From NCBI GenBank assembly GCA_001414345.1, contig LLCB01000030.1, positions 62,001 to 126,000 of the forward strand: a stretch of 64,000 bases of DNA, in the 5' to 3' direction. The DNA comes from Hymenoscyphus infarciens (Eukaryota > Ascomycota > Leotiomycetes > Helotiales > Helotiaceae). Positions 1 to 9,875 of this stretch are shown piece after piece; within the stretch, counting starts at the first letter, position 1, and each line of letters opens with the position of its first letter. Under the pieces are notes generated by a model. That model was not told the origin of the DNA and made no database searches. It worked only from the letters and a program-made list of their open reading frames with translations. The position numbers were made by a program, and so were the translations under genes.

Positions 1-1832
1 AGTGATTTAGTGATTTAGTGTTCCGAATCACCTAACATATTCTGTACCCGCTCCCTCAGAGTTCGGCATTTGGAACAGGTTCTACTAGTAGTGGAACTTT
101 CTATGGAACAGCCTCTTCTGGACAGTTCTAGGATGAGTTCAAACTGGAATAGAAACATCTACGAGATTACTCTGGACCCTGGAACTGTTCTATGGAACTG
201 CTACACGTGTTTTAGGTATTAACTGAAACCGCAACGTGATAAAAGCGACAACAACATGCCGTAAAAATATAGCAAAAAAATGAGTAGATGCCTAATATGC
301 TTGTTTACTCGTTCTTAGAGAGTTGAAAGTTCTCATCTTATTCGTGTTAAGCTATAGACGTTGGCAGTTATGTAGATTGAAATAATACTGCTACTTATTT
401 TGTCTACTACGAGAGAGCTTAAAAGAGTAAAGTTTTTTACTTTCTTCATTTACTATATAGAGTTTTTATACTCTAAAATCAAGTTTTTGGAATTCTATAG
501 AATCGTTCCTAGAATAAGAGGTCTACTCTAGGACCCTCTACTACTAGATACTATAGTGATAACTATTCACTCTATAGCTCTAGACCTTTCTAGAATTCTA
601 ACTCTCTACCTCTGCTCTCTCTAGTAGATTCTACTTCAGTGAAGTACGAAGTATAACAAAACCTTCTTCGCGGGACGAATTCTAATTAACTAGCTCTCTA
701 TTATATTCTAATTCTCTAGAATAATATAATAAAATTGAAGAGAATTAAGTTTATTTCTTTTATCTCTTTCTCTAAATCTTTTAGTAGTAAAGTAAAAGAA
801 ATACTATCTAGTTCATTCTAAGCATATAGAATGACTGAATTAGTCAAAGATACTTAAGATCAAAGACTATTTGCCACCTAAAAAACGAACGAAGTTCTCA
901 AAGTGCCTATGTCGAACACGCGGGACTTTTAAGAAAATCAACAAAAACAATGAAAATTCCATCGATATTTCATGAAATTTAATGGAAACACCTTCATTGC
1001 CGAGGGAGAAAGGTATCGTTCCCCTTAATAGAACTTACTTGAAGCCTGGATTGGCTGTTGGGAGATGGGTTGTTAAGTGTAACTGTAAATAAACGCTGTA
1101 AATACAAATAATAGTGTTGAGCAGCAAGTCTTTTACGAAGAATTTGATTTTATCACGGCCTCACAAGTCATAATTTACACAGAGTGTTGTAGATTTCCAT
1201 AATGATACTTAAGAGGGTGCTGCCAGTGCAAAAATAGAGAGCCACGCAATCGCAAAACCAGGGGGTACGACAACCAAAGAATTCCGGGAAGTCCACCAAA
1301 TCGACAAGCGAGTAATGTCCAAGCTGCTCTCAAAAAGGAAGAAAAAAGACCCATGCTTCGGGACAACCATCAGAGTGGCTGCAAATTATGCAAGAGTAAG
1401 AATTGAAGAGAAAAAAAGTGCCCTCCCTCGGCCAGAAAACAAAACACCATTTTTGGGGGTCCCACAAACGCCAGAGGAAAGCAAAGCGAAGCAATATCGT
1501 TGGGGTATCATGAGGTCACTCCCTCCGCATACAATAGTAGTTCGGTATGCGGCAAGAGCCAAGATCAAAGAAGAAAATGTGAATAGTACAATAGTACCGG
1601 GTATATCTCCCAAACTCCGTGTAGCTGTGTGTTTTTCGAAGGGCAGGGATTGCCAAAACACAACAACAGCCGTGACATGGGGAGAAAAAAGGGGACAAAA
1701 GCAGAACGTGTAGAACCGCGAAAGTCGAACAAGGCAAGTGTGATAGGAACATGACTACTTTGGAAAAGCAGCAAGACAAATCCAAAGACAGGCCAACTAG
1801 TGAAAACTAGGCTCCACTCAAAGTGTTTGCCG
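1..1832. other. Gene-poor left flank with AT-rich degraded tract
   Basis: No gene is supported here. About 260-900 is strongly AT-rich and dense in TA and CTAG-like words with stops in all frames, resembling the RIP-degraded tracts elsewhere in the window. It is probably an old transposon remnant, but no family can be named. The part from 1300 to 1830 has ordinary base composition and only short overlapping ORFs on both strands, none with a recognisable motif. It is taken as the 3' flank of the minus-strand gene ending at 1833. Confidence 0.5.
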
Positions 1833-4048
1833 TCAGTAAAGACCGGAAACGGTGCCAAAGGGATTTTCAATCATGCCCATGGCCTGCTTCTCAGGAACGG
1901 TTGTAACCGGCGAAATGAAACGTGAATTTCCTTGGTTTTCCATGTCATCATTTCGTTCGACTGCCAAATTCATAAAACGGTTGGTGACATGAGCCAGATG
2001 ACGCTTTCTGGTCGAGCTAGTTACCAATCCCATGAACGGTCCACGTGGAGAAAAATAGCGAGCGTCGTCGGGATGGTCCCATGGGTTCATGGAATCATAA
2101 TAAGCTCGCGCATAAATACGCAAGTCGCGTAGCTCACATTGCCGAGCGAAATCCATGTCAATTTCCAGGAGTCCCGCAAGAATGGCCTTGTAGTTGTCTT
2201 CCATTCCTGGAGGAGGTGGTGGACCAGGATTGTTTCTCTTGGAACGTCTGAGATTGATTGCATTGTCTCCAGTTGTGTTGCCTGCTGAACCTCCAACAGG
2301 TGTGGATTGGGCGGCGGAAACTCGGTTTCGTGCACGAAATGGCTTCTTCGTAGGTGATTCGTTGACTTCGTCGTCATCATTCTCATCGGCATCGTTATGA
2401 ACTTTTGGAGTATGGGAAGTGCTTGGACGAGGTCTCTTTGATGACTGAGGCTTCGTGACGGGCTTCGTGTCTTCTTCTGGCGTTTCGGGCTCATCATATG
2501 CAGAAGGGAGAACACCCTGCAACTCCTCGGTCGTCTTAATGCCACCCCGGATGGCGGTTCGACCAATACGATTTTGCCAATCGCGTTGGCCATTAACCTT
2601 CTTATTGTTTTCCTTCTGCTATAAAAGACATTAGTACAATCCAAGTTTGATTAAAGTTGGAGTAGACTTACCCTAATAAGAGCTTGCGGTGCATCCACCA
2701 ACTTATCGATATGACCTTGGGGGTCCAACACGTTCTTGCAGGTGGCCTTGCTTTGCTAAAGATGAGGCAAACAAATTAGCACACTGATATTTTCCTTTGC
2801 GAGATAATGGTCAAGAACAGGACTTACCTTCAGGGCGTCTTCAATAGCGGCAAATCGTGCCTCAAAATCACGGTGCCGGGTATTGGTTTCATGGGGCATC
2901 CTATGAAGCGGGGAAAGGAGGCGGACTCCGTAGGAGCTTCCACGGTCAATCAGTGCTTCCTAAGAAAAACAGTCAGCGTCATGATTCCAAGGTTAGTTTC
3001 AAATAGTACTTACGAGGATTTCCCAACAACGCTCCTCGATATGTTCAGCAGGCCAGGCCCCACGCTCAATGGCATTCAATGCTTGACTGGTCTTTTTCTC
3101 GTTGTTGTCAGGGTGATCCTTACATTCTTCCGGGTCTGTATAGACAATAGCGTTGAAAAGGCGCTTCGCATAACGCGAACGTTGATCAAGAGCAGGAATA
3201 GCAGCAGCATTGTCGTTGCTCCCAGTTGCGGCTTTGAGAGCTTGCGCGCGCGCTTGCTTTGCGATGTTCATGGAATTAATGCTGTTGAACTTACCCTGCC
3301 AGGTAGGCTTTTCTCCCTTCTTCTTTGCCAATTGGCCTTGGCTAGGTGTCTTCTTCTGGTGGGTTTTTGGGGTTTCCGGGACGGTCTTGCGGGGGTACTT
3401 GCCTCCGGTATGAGTACGGGGGGTCGCCTCCTTGTGCGGCGAGGGCTTGTACTCGCTGGCTGACTCGCCTTCCAAAGCGTTCTCATCTGAGGCATTGTCC
3501 TCGCCCTCACTCTGTTCTTCATGCTCATCCTGAGGCGAAGAGGCCATTTGTGGGATTGTTCGATGTTGTTCGAGATGATATGGCTGAGGTAGATTGGGAG
3601 AACGGTAAGCGTTTTCGCGAGGGCGTCTGTACTCGGGAGAAATTGAAAATTCGTCAGCTTGATAAGAGTTCATGTAGTCAGGGGCCACATTATTATCGAA
3701 GCGAGGCATGGCAAGCGGTTGTCCGTTTGGGAAGGAATTCATGTTGTGTTGGTACGCAACTGGAGCCTGCGAGTAATACTGGCGGGAATTATCCATAGAG
3801 CCAGCAGGATAATGGCCGTAAACAGTTGGTAACCCCGGAATAGCTCCCATGGTTGGGGGTGGCTGCTGTCGTTGATGCTGCTGTTGATGCATCATTACCA
3901 TGCCCATTTGAGGGCTTCCATGACCAAAGTGCTGGAATCGTTGTTGATTTTCTCGCTCATCTTCGTCGGGCAGGATCAAATTTCTCCCATCTTGAGGGAA
4001 GCTGTATCTCTGATTGTGATTCTGGCCATTTTCCTCTTGGTCTGCCAT
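1833..4048 (-). CDS. Conserved hypothetical protein, four exons, about 678 aa
   Basis: Exons read on the minus strand are 4048-3014, 2959-2828, 2755-2672 and 2618-1833. All three introns have GTAAGT donors and TAG acceptors and all join in phase 0, so the frame is open for about 678 codons. The N-terminal third is low-complexity (Gln/His/Met/Pro-rich, with several PQ and HQQQ runs), followed by an acidic Glu/Asp/Ser stretch and a Lys/Thr/Pro basic segment. The most ordered part is the last ~120 residues (from about 556), a probable helical globular block after a PPPPPG tract, with a DLRIYARAYYDSMNPW core. No known domain is recognised. The composition suggests a nuclear protein, which is inference only. 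The ATG at 4048 follows an apparent leader intron (4057-4139), and the reading frame may extend upstream into the intron array. Confidence 0.75.
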
Positions 4049-4056
4049 TTCGGAGA

Positions 4057-4139
4057 CTATGTTATCGTTAGTTAAACTTTCTCAGAATTCGGGAAATGAA
4101 ATTCAATAATTTGTATAACAGGCGATGAAAAAAACTTAC
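4057..4139 (-). other. Intron immediately upstream of the start codon
   Basis: On the minus strand a GTAAGT donor at 4139-4134, an ACTAAC branch-like site and a CATAG acceptor at 4058-4057 define an 83-nt intron. It ends 8 nt before the ATG at 4048. The 17-nt segment upstream reads in frame into the ATG, so this is either a 5'-leader intron or the last intron of a longer coding region running into the array at 4.1-6.5 kb. Confidence 0.6.
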
Positions 4140-4870
4140 TTTGTGACGTGCAGTGCCTTGGTATTGTCGAAAATCTGGTTGATATCAGTAAATAACCCTC
4201 AAAGTTGGCAAAACGAAGTTGAGCAAATTATACTTACCAGAAAAGCAAAGTCGACGAATTCACTAACAAATCAAAGTCGTTCGAAACCTATTACGAATTT
4301 GATAAGTAACCCTTCGAGTTGGAAAAGCAAAATTGATTGAAACGGACTTAAGATAACTTCCGACTCTCAAGATTTACTCTACGAAACAGAGTAATCTGAA
4401 CATAGCCCGAAGTTAACAAGTAACCTTCAAAGTTGGAAAAACGAGCTTAATTGAACTGTACTTACGATGAATTGAGCTTTGAAAGAAGTGTACCACGAAA
4501 AAAAGTTAATCTAATTATCATGTAAATTTAGCAAGTAACCTTCACAATTGGAGAAATGAAGTTAGTTGAACTCTACTTACGACGATAGCGAGATCGACAA
4601 TGTTCTTCGAGGAAAGGTGATTAGTCGTAAGCTATTTCGAATTCAGTAAGTAAGCTATAAAGTTGGAAAATTAGAACTATTTAGACTGTACTTACGAGAA
4701 ATTCAGATCGGTGAAAGGAACTAAGCCGTCCGAATCTATTGTTGATTTAGTAAATAACCCTCGAAATTAGGAAAACGAAATTAATAGAACTGTAGTTGCG
4801 ATAACTTCAAAAACGTACACTTTGATTCTCGAAAAAAGTTTCCTCGGAACCTATTGTAAAGTTAGAAGTT
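4132..4870 (-). repeat. Intron array I: about 114-bp tandem exon-intron units
   Basis: Minus-strand GTAAGT donors, or mutated forms of them, recur at 4134, 4232, 4346, 4460, 4575, 4690 and 4794. Steps are 98, 114, 114, 115, 115 and 104 bp. After each donor the intron sequence is similar: a TTCAA-type stretch, then a TTTTTCCAACTTTGAAGG-like core, then GTTACTT, then TAG or CAG. Introns measure about 64-70 nt (4632-4695, 4511-4580, 4396-4465). The intervening mini-exons are 40-51 nt (4696-4735, 4581-4631, 4466-4510) and do not resemble one another. The unit at 4346 has TT in place of the donor GT, and the one at 4794 has a degraded donor. Confidence 0.8.
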
Positions 4871-6390
4871 ATTCAACATCAATTTGGGAAAAATATAATT
4901 TTGAATGTAGATGTGAACTGAGGCGATGGATGTTAAAATGGAAATGAGGTTTCTGTGGGAGTGGGAAAGCTTCCACCAAGGGGCAAGCAGAGGAATTGTT
5001 GAGAAGATATGAGGTAGTTGAGGTGGCTGTTGAGCAGATGGGAGAGCTTGTTGAGGAGGTAGTAGATGCCGCAGATATAGGAGAGGAGCAAGAAGATGTT
5101 GTAATCGCCTGCAGGAAGTGGCTCGAGAAAGAAGGAGGAGTATGTAGAGCAAGGAGGCTCGCTATGTGGAGAGAGAGGAGGTATTCCACAGGTAGGAATG
5201 ATACTTTGTAGAGACGTAGAAGGTTTTTGTAGAGGTAGAAGACGTACACTTACGAGGTTGTCTCGCGGGAGGGTTTCGAGGAGATCGGAGGGTCTAAACA
5301 GCTGGCAGAAACCTAAAACAGTAAGTTAGAAAACTGTTCAACGACTTGAATAGATAGCAGGAAGATTGTGGAAGAGGAAGACGATGGTATGGAGATGGGA
5401 GAAGTGTTGGAGTTCATGAAGATAAAGGGGTTCAAGACTTACGAGAAGGTCTTTTGACCAGAGTCTTGTGGAAACTCGAGGCGGGGACCCTAAAGAACGC
5501 GGCGAGCAGGTTAGAAAGGTTCCTGAAGGTTTGAATTGATAGCTGAAAAGTTGAAGAGGGGTATAGCCATGGTATGGAGAGGATAGGAGCGTTGTAGTTG
5601 ATGTGGTGGTTGGTTATAGAGACTTACAAGGAAGATTCGCAATCGAAGGGCCCACAGGAACAGCTTGTGGATGCCTAAAACCGCGCGATAAACGGTTAGA
5701 AAGCTGACCGAGAGCTTGTATTGATGACAGGAAGGTTGCTGAGTATATAGAGGATGTTGTAGAGATGGAATAGTTGATGAGGAGGTGGAGGATGGAGACT
5801 TACAGCGAGGTGTCGTGACGGAGTAGTGTATTTGCGGAGGAAGCGATCGTCGGTGAGCTCCTAAAACCGCGCGAAAAGCAGTTAGAAAGCTGACCGAGAG
5901 CTTGTATTGATGACAGAAAGGTTGCTGAGCATGTAGAAGATGTTGTGGAGATGGAATAGTTGATGGGGAGGTGGAGGATAGAGACTTACGGGAAAGTGTC
6001 GGGGTGGAGAGACGTCTTTGGGAAAGATCTGACGATCTCGGCTGCTCGCGGATGTCTAAAACAACGCGAAAAGCAGTTAGAAAGCTGACCGGGAGCTTGT
6101 ATTGGTCGCAGAAGGGTCTCTACAGCATGTAGATGATGCTTTGTAGATGGGAGGGGGGTTGAGGAGATGGAGGGGTCGGTGGAGATGTGGGAGATTGAGA
6201 CTTACGAGGCGGTAAAGTAGTTCCCGACCGAGGGGCAGGGTCCTTGCGGACTATGAGGGTGCTAAGAACCTCGAGGAGCTCTAAAGCAGCGCGATAAGTA
6301 GGTTAGGAAACCGTTTGAGAGCTTAGATTAATGGTAAAGAGGTAAAGGAGGTAAACTTACGAGAATCTAAAGACTTCCAAGAGCTGAAAC
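4819..6390 (-). CDS. Candidate mini-exon gene threaded through the intron arrays
   Basis: Splicing on the minus strand at 6390-6361, 6280-6206, 6055-5990, 5860-5804, 5674-5628, 5489-5443, 5293-5254 and 4850-4819 gives one frame without a stop. It continues open through 4735-4696, 4631-4581 and 4510-4466. Exons are 30-75 nt and introns carry GTAAGT or GTACGT donors, CTAAC branch sites and TTTAG, CTAAAG or ATAG-type acceptors. The product is basic, rich in Ser, Leu, Arg and Pro, with no recognised domain. The N-terminus is not located: upstream of 6390 the units are too decayed. Frame continuity breaks at the unit whose donor is mutated (4346-4351). The gene could be an orphan gene, the 5' part of the gene at 1833-4048, a pseudogene or a spliced noncoding leader. 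Confidence 0.35.
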
Positions 6391-6440
6391 CTACTTGAGA
6401 AGACCAAATATGGTTAGAATAGCTCGCGGATCACTACAAA
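5248..6440 (-). repeat. Intron array II: near-identical about 129-150 nt introns at about 185-bp spacing
   Basis: Minus-strand introns at 5294(or 5313)-5442, 5490-5627, 5675-5803, 5861-5989, 6056-6205 and 6281-6360 share one sequence. It starts with GTAAGTCTC, passes through a CCACCTCCTCATCAACT-like pyrimidine-rich stretch and a TCAATACAAGCTC block, has a CTAAC branch site and ends GCGCGGTTTTAG. The introns at 5675-5803 and 5861-5989 are both 129 nt and differ at only about a dozen sites (roughly 90% identity by eye), whereas the flanking exons (47, 57 and 66 nt) cannot be aligned to each other. The member at 6281-6360 is shortened. This is the pattern of introner-like elements or of a duplicated exon-intron module with fast exon change. 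Confidence 0.82.
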
Positions 6441-9400
6441 AGAGCGTCAAGCAAGTTAGAAAGCCTATCGAGGGGTTGTATTGATCGCAAGGAAGCAGGA
6501 GAAGAGGGTATAGTGTGTATCTTGATGACTTCCTGGTATGAAGACGCGCTTAAGAGCTGTTGTAAAGACCGGAGAAGGTCAAAACAACGCGCGGAAAGCC
6601 GCGAGAGCGCGCCAAACAAGCCAAAAAGCCTCTCAAGGGTTTGTATTGATGACTAGGAGGTATGGTATGCAGACTTACGAGTGTGGAGGATGGTTTCGAC
6701 GAAGTGTAGGATATGGAGGAGGCTCGAGTATGGTTTCAGAGGGCAGCGAGGGTCGAAAAGCACTTACAGGATCTGCAATAGAGCGGGAAACTAGTTAGCA
6801 AGCCATCCGAGGGTCTGGATGGACGGAGAGATGAGATCCAAGATGCTCCTCAATCCTGGAGATCTGCGAAGAAGGGGAATAGAAGCGTTGAGTGATGGCG
6901 TTGAAGCTTACCACGATATCCAGATCGCAACCAGCTTCTACAACCCGCAGAGACAATGGGAAGAAACCACAAGGGCAAAGAAGAAGGGCACAAACTTACA
7001 ACAGACTCTAGAAACTCCCTTGAGAAGGAGTTTGGGCTCCACGCCCTGGGAACCCTTCGCTGGGGATGCCTACGATGTAGCAGCCCTTTGGAGAAACTCG
7101 CTAATACTTCGCCAAAGAGGTGAAAAAGAACTTGATGATCTGCCGTGAATCTCGAGGGCTTTAGGGAAAGTGAATCGCAGTAAATACGCTTCAAAAGGGT
7201 GTTTTGCTGTGAAGTGGGTGATGACTGCAGTGGTGTTGTGAAGGGAAATGTTCTCAAGGGATTTTGCAGACGTGAATTATGTACCAGGCTTAAGGCCGAA
7301 ATCACAAGGCGGAAATTGCAGGGGTTGGCTAGTGAACTATGTCCTAATCGGAGTCTATACCCCTGTAAAGGCCGAGCAGGCTATGGTGGGAAGGCTACGG
7401 TAGTTAGGGCTGGCATAGGCTAGGCTGTGTTGTGATGGGAATAGCTTCTTGTCTTGATAAAACACCATGAAAAACCATGAAAACACAATTAAAAGGTCTC
7501 TCAGGGGTAGCGAGAACAATCAAAAGAGGCAGAGAAGATATGCGAAAGTGTAATCTAAGAGCTGCTGGTTGTGGAAGCTAAGTAAATCCTAAAACCATGA
7601 TGTTGTGATGACTGGGAGAGCTCTACTGATCGTTTGAACCCCCTCACAAAAGCAACTTACAGCCAGGTTAAACAAATACAAGCACAAGGCATATGGAAAG
7701 AGAATGGCTAATAGTTTACAGAGAGCCGGAAACTTCCTACGATGACAACTACGAACAAGTTCAAGCGACACGCATTCAATAACACTGGGAAACAAGAAAG
7801 GAGCATTAGAAAGCAAGCGAAGGAGCGATAGGAAACGCTAGAAGAGAGAGGGAAAGACAGCAGTACTTTGCAAATGAGTACCTACTCACAGGAACTGATC
7901 TGCGGGGTTTGCTGTGCTTTCCAAGGCGCAACTGCGTTGGGAAACAAGGGAATAAGTGCTAGGAGGCAAACGGGGCAGTTGTGGGAACCACTAATTGAGA
8001 GCTAGAAGGACAACTATAATCTGCAGGTTGCTGGCTAATTACTCCCAAAGGGCACATCTACAAAGAGTAGGACTGCACGAGCTGTTTCCAATGGAATACG
8101 ATCTCTTTCTGTGAGGGACAAGACAGGAGTGTTGGGAGACAAGCTCTGGAGCCGCAAAAACTACTGGGAGAGAGATCAAGAGACAGCAGTACGTCTACTC
8201 CTAGATCTGCAAAGACTAGCAGCTCAGCTAACAGTGAGCAGGGTTTCCTACTTTACGAGAAGGCGACCTATTGTTGAACAATAACACACAAACACGGGGC
8301 AGAACACTGGGAAAGCATCGCAGAAGCAGCGACAAGAACTACAAGAAGAGCAAAGGCGAGACTGTAGTACACCTACTCCCAGTGGCTCTACTCCAGGAAA
8401 CCACTCTGCAAACACTGGGACACACTTACTTGTTGTGCAAGAACACACCTGATAATGTGGGCACACAAGAAAGAGCGACCAGGAAAGAAGTTCAGAGCAG
8501 CTAAAGTCACGGAGAGAAAGGAAGCAACACAGAAGGAGATATGGCTCACATCGCAGACAACTAACTGCCTATTACTAGCGGCTGCCCTGAAAACACGAGG
8601 TTCCTTTTTGATTAAATAACCCCCTTGTGTCAACAGAAAAGACCAGAAAGCAAGTTCAGCAGCGGTAGAAGTCACCAGCAGAGAGAGAACTGGTAGAAGT
8701 TTGCATATTCCAGTTGGTTATTCAGCACACAGACAAACCACCAACTTACAGCTACTCTAAAGGAGCCACAGGGGAGCTTTCCAGCGCTTGGAAGGACCAA
8801 ATCGCTGGAAAACAACACAGAAGTAACCCAGTGCCAAGTTCAAGTTCAACAAAAGCAGAGGAATCACCCTAAGAATAAAGAGATACGCTAACAAACTATG
8901 GAATGTTAGAGCACCCCAAAGACCCCGCGATCTTCAAAGACCTAGCTTCAAGTTTTCACAATTACGAAAGAACTCCAAAACCCTCTCCTGATCGGTCATC
9001 CCACAACTAGAGAATGACACCTTTCTCAATCCCAATCGAATACCCCTTTCCTGGCCAATTACAAACACAGCAACAGCAACCTGCGAGTGGGTTTTGGAAT
9101 CACAGTTGGAAACTGCATGCAAGGAGGAAAGAGGACATACACATGGTATTCTGCGAGGCTCAAGTCACCAGAGGCAAAGAGTTCCAGCTCAAGACCTGGC
9201 AGAGAGACTCCTTGGCTCATTGAACAAGAGCAGCACATATTCATTCTTTTGGTCTATGTGGAAAGTATCACAAGGGAGTGTGTGAAGTCAACAAAGTGGT
9301 GAACAGAATGCACAAGGAAATACAAAATAAGCATACAGGGGCACTGCAAATTATCAGAGTCAATTCAACAACCTTACGCACTTGGGGCAATGAACAAGCA

Positions 9401-9530
9401 TGAATGGTTTTGAACATCTTCCCAGAAATACAAGCAAGCGGGCACATACAGAGAAGGACATGAATGGCAATTTCAAAGCATTTGGAACAACGATAAGAAA
9501 AATAGTGATTTGCTAACAACTTGCAGATTG
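6441..9530 (-). repeat. Decayed continuation of the intron array
   Basis: The same signals recur irregularly: acttac-type (minus GTAAGT) sites near 6673, 6762, 6992, 7659, 8424 and 8746; ctaaaa, ctgcaa or ctacaa acceptor-like sites; and gttag(a/c)aag branch blocks near 6473 and 6795. A second family of direct repeats begins with gacagcagtac and runs to a ctactc..gatctgc block; it is seen near 7855, 8170 and 8350. No open frame can be followed across these units. Short ORFs such as 6819-7148 (+) and 8388-8675 (-) have no recognisable motif and are not called as genes. Confidence 0.45.
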
Positions 9531-9657
9531 CCGCCCCCGTTTCTCTCCCATCTTCGGATGTTCCATAATCTTGTCAGTTCTAGGCAATGAAAGATAGGTG
9601 GATGAAATAAGGGGCTCAAGCGAGGGTAAGAAGGATAACCACCTATATTTTATGGGG

Positions 9658-9875
9658 CCACCAGGGGTTGCAGGAATTCATAACTGTAGTCTAAGGCACC
9701 TTCCCCTTCTACAATTCTCCTAACTCTTCTAGAACAACGAAGATAATATGAATCTAATTGCTCTAGTCTTGTGGGATAATCGAATTGATTTTCCTAGTCC
9801 TAGTCAAATAATTGAGAGAGTAGTGTAAAGGTACTCTGCTCTTGACCAGTCACGAATTCCTTCACCCCCTGGTGG
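9658..9875. mobile_element. MITE-like element, copy 1 (218 bp)
   Basis: The ends form an imperfect terminal inverted repeat of 22 bp. The left arm 9658-9679 begins CCACCAGGGG and the right arm 9854-9875 reads back CCACCAGGGG; 20 of 22 positions match. The interior is AT-rich and non-coding. A second copy with the same ends and alignable interior lies at 35776-35995, which shows that the unit is a discrete mobile element. It is too short to encode a transposase, so it is non-autonomous. No clear target-site duplication was found, so the superfamily is left open. Confidence 0.78.

Noticed and set aside
1315..1713. Plus-strand ORF of 132 codons with antisense ORFs
   Set aside because: Low-complexity basic composition and no family resemblance; several overlapping frames are equally long.
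4862..5249. Minus-strand ORF of 126 codons rich in Ser, Leu and Thr
   Set aside because: It lies in the pyrimidine-rich stretch between the two arrays and its composition follows the intron consensus; no motif and no matching splice frame.
4132..6440. Regular repeats resembling a CRISPR array
   Set aside because: Repeat units are imperfect 64-150 nt introns with splice signals at their ends, the spacing units are coding-like, and the genome is fungal.
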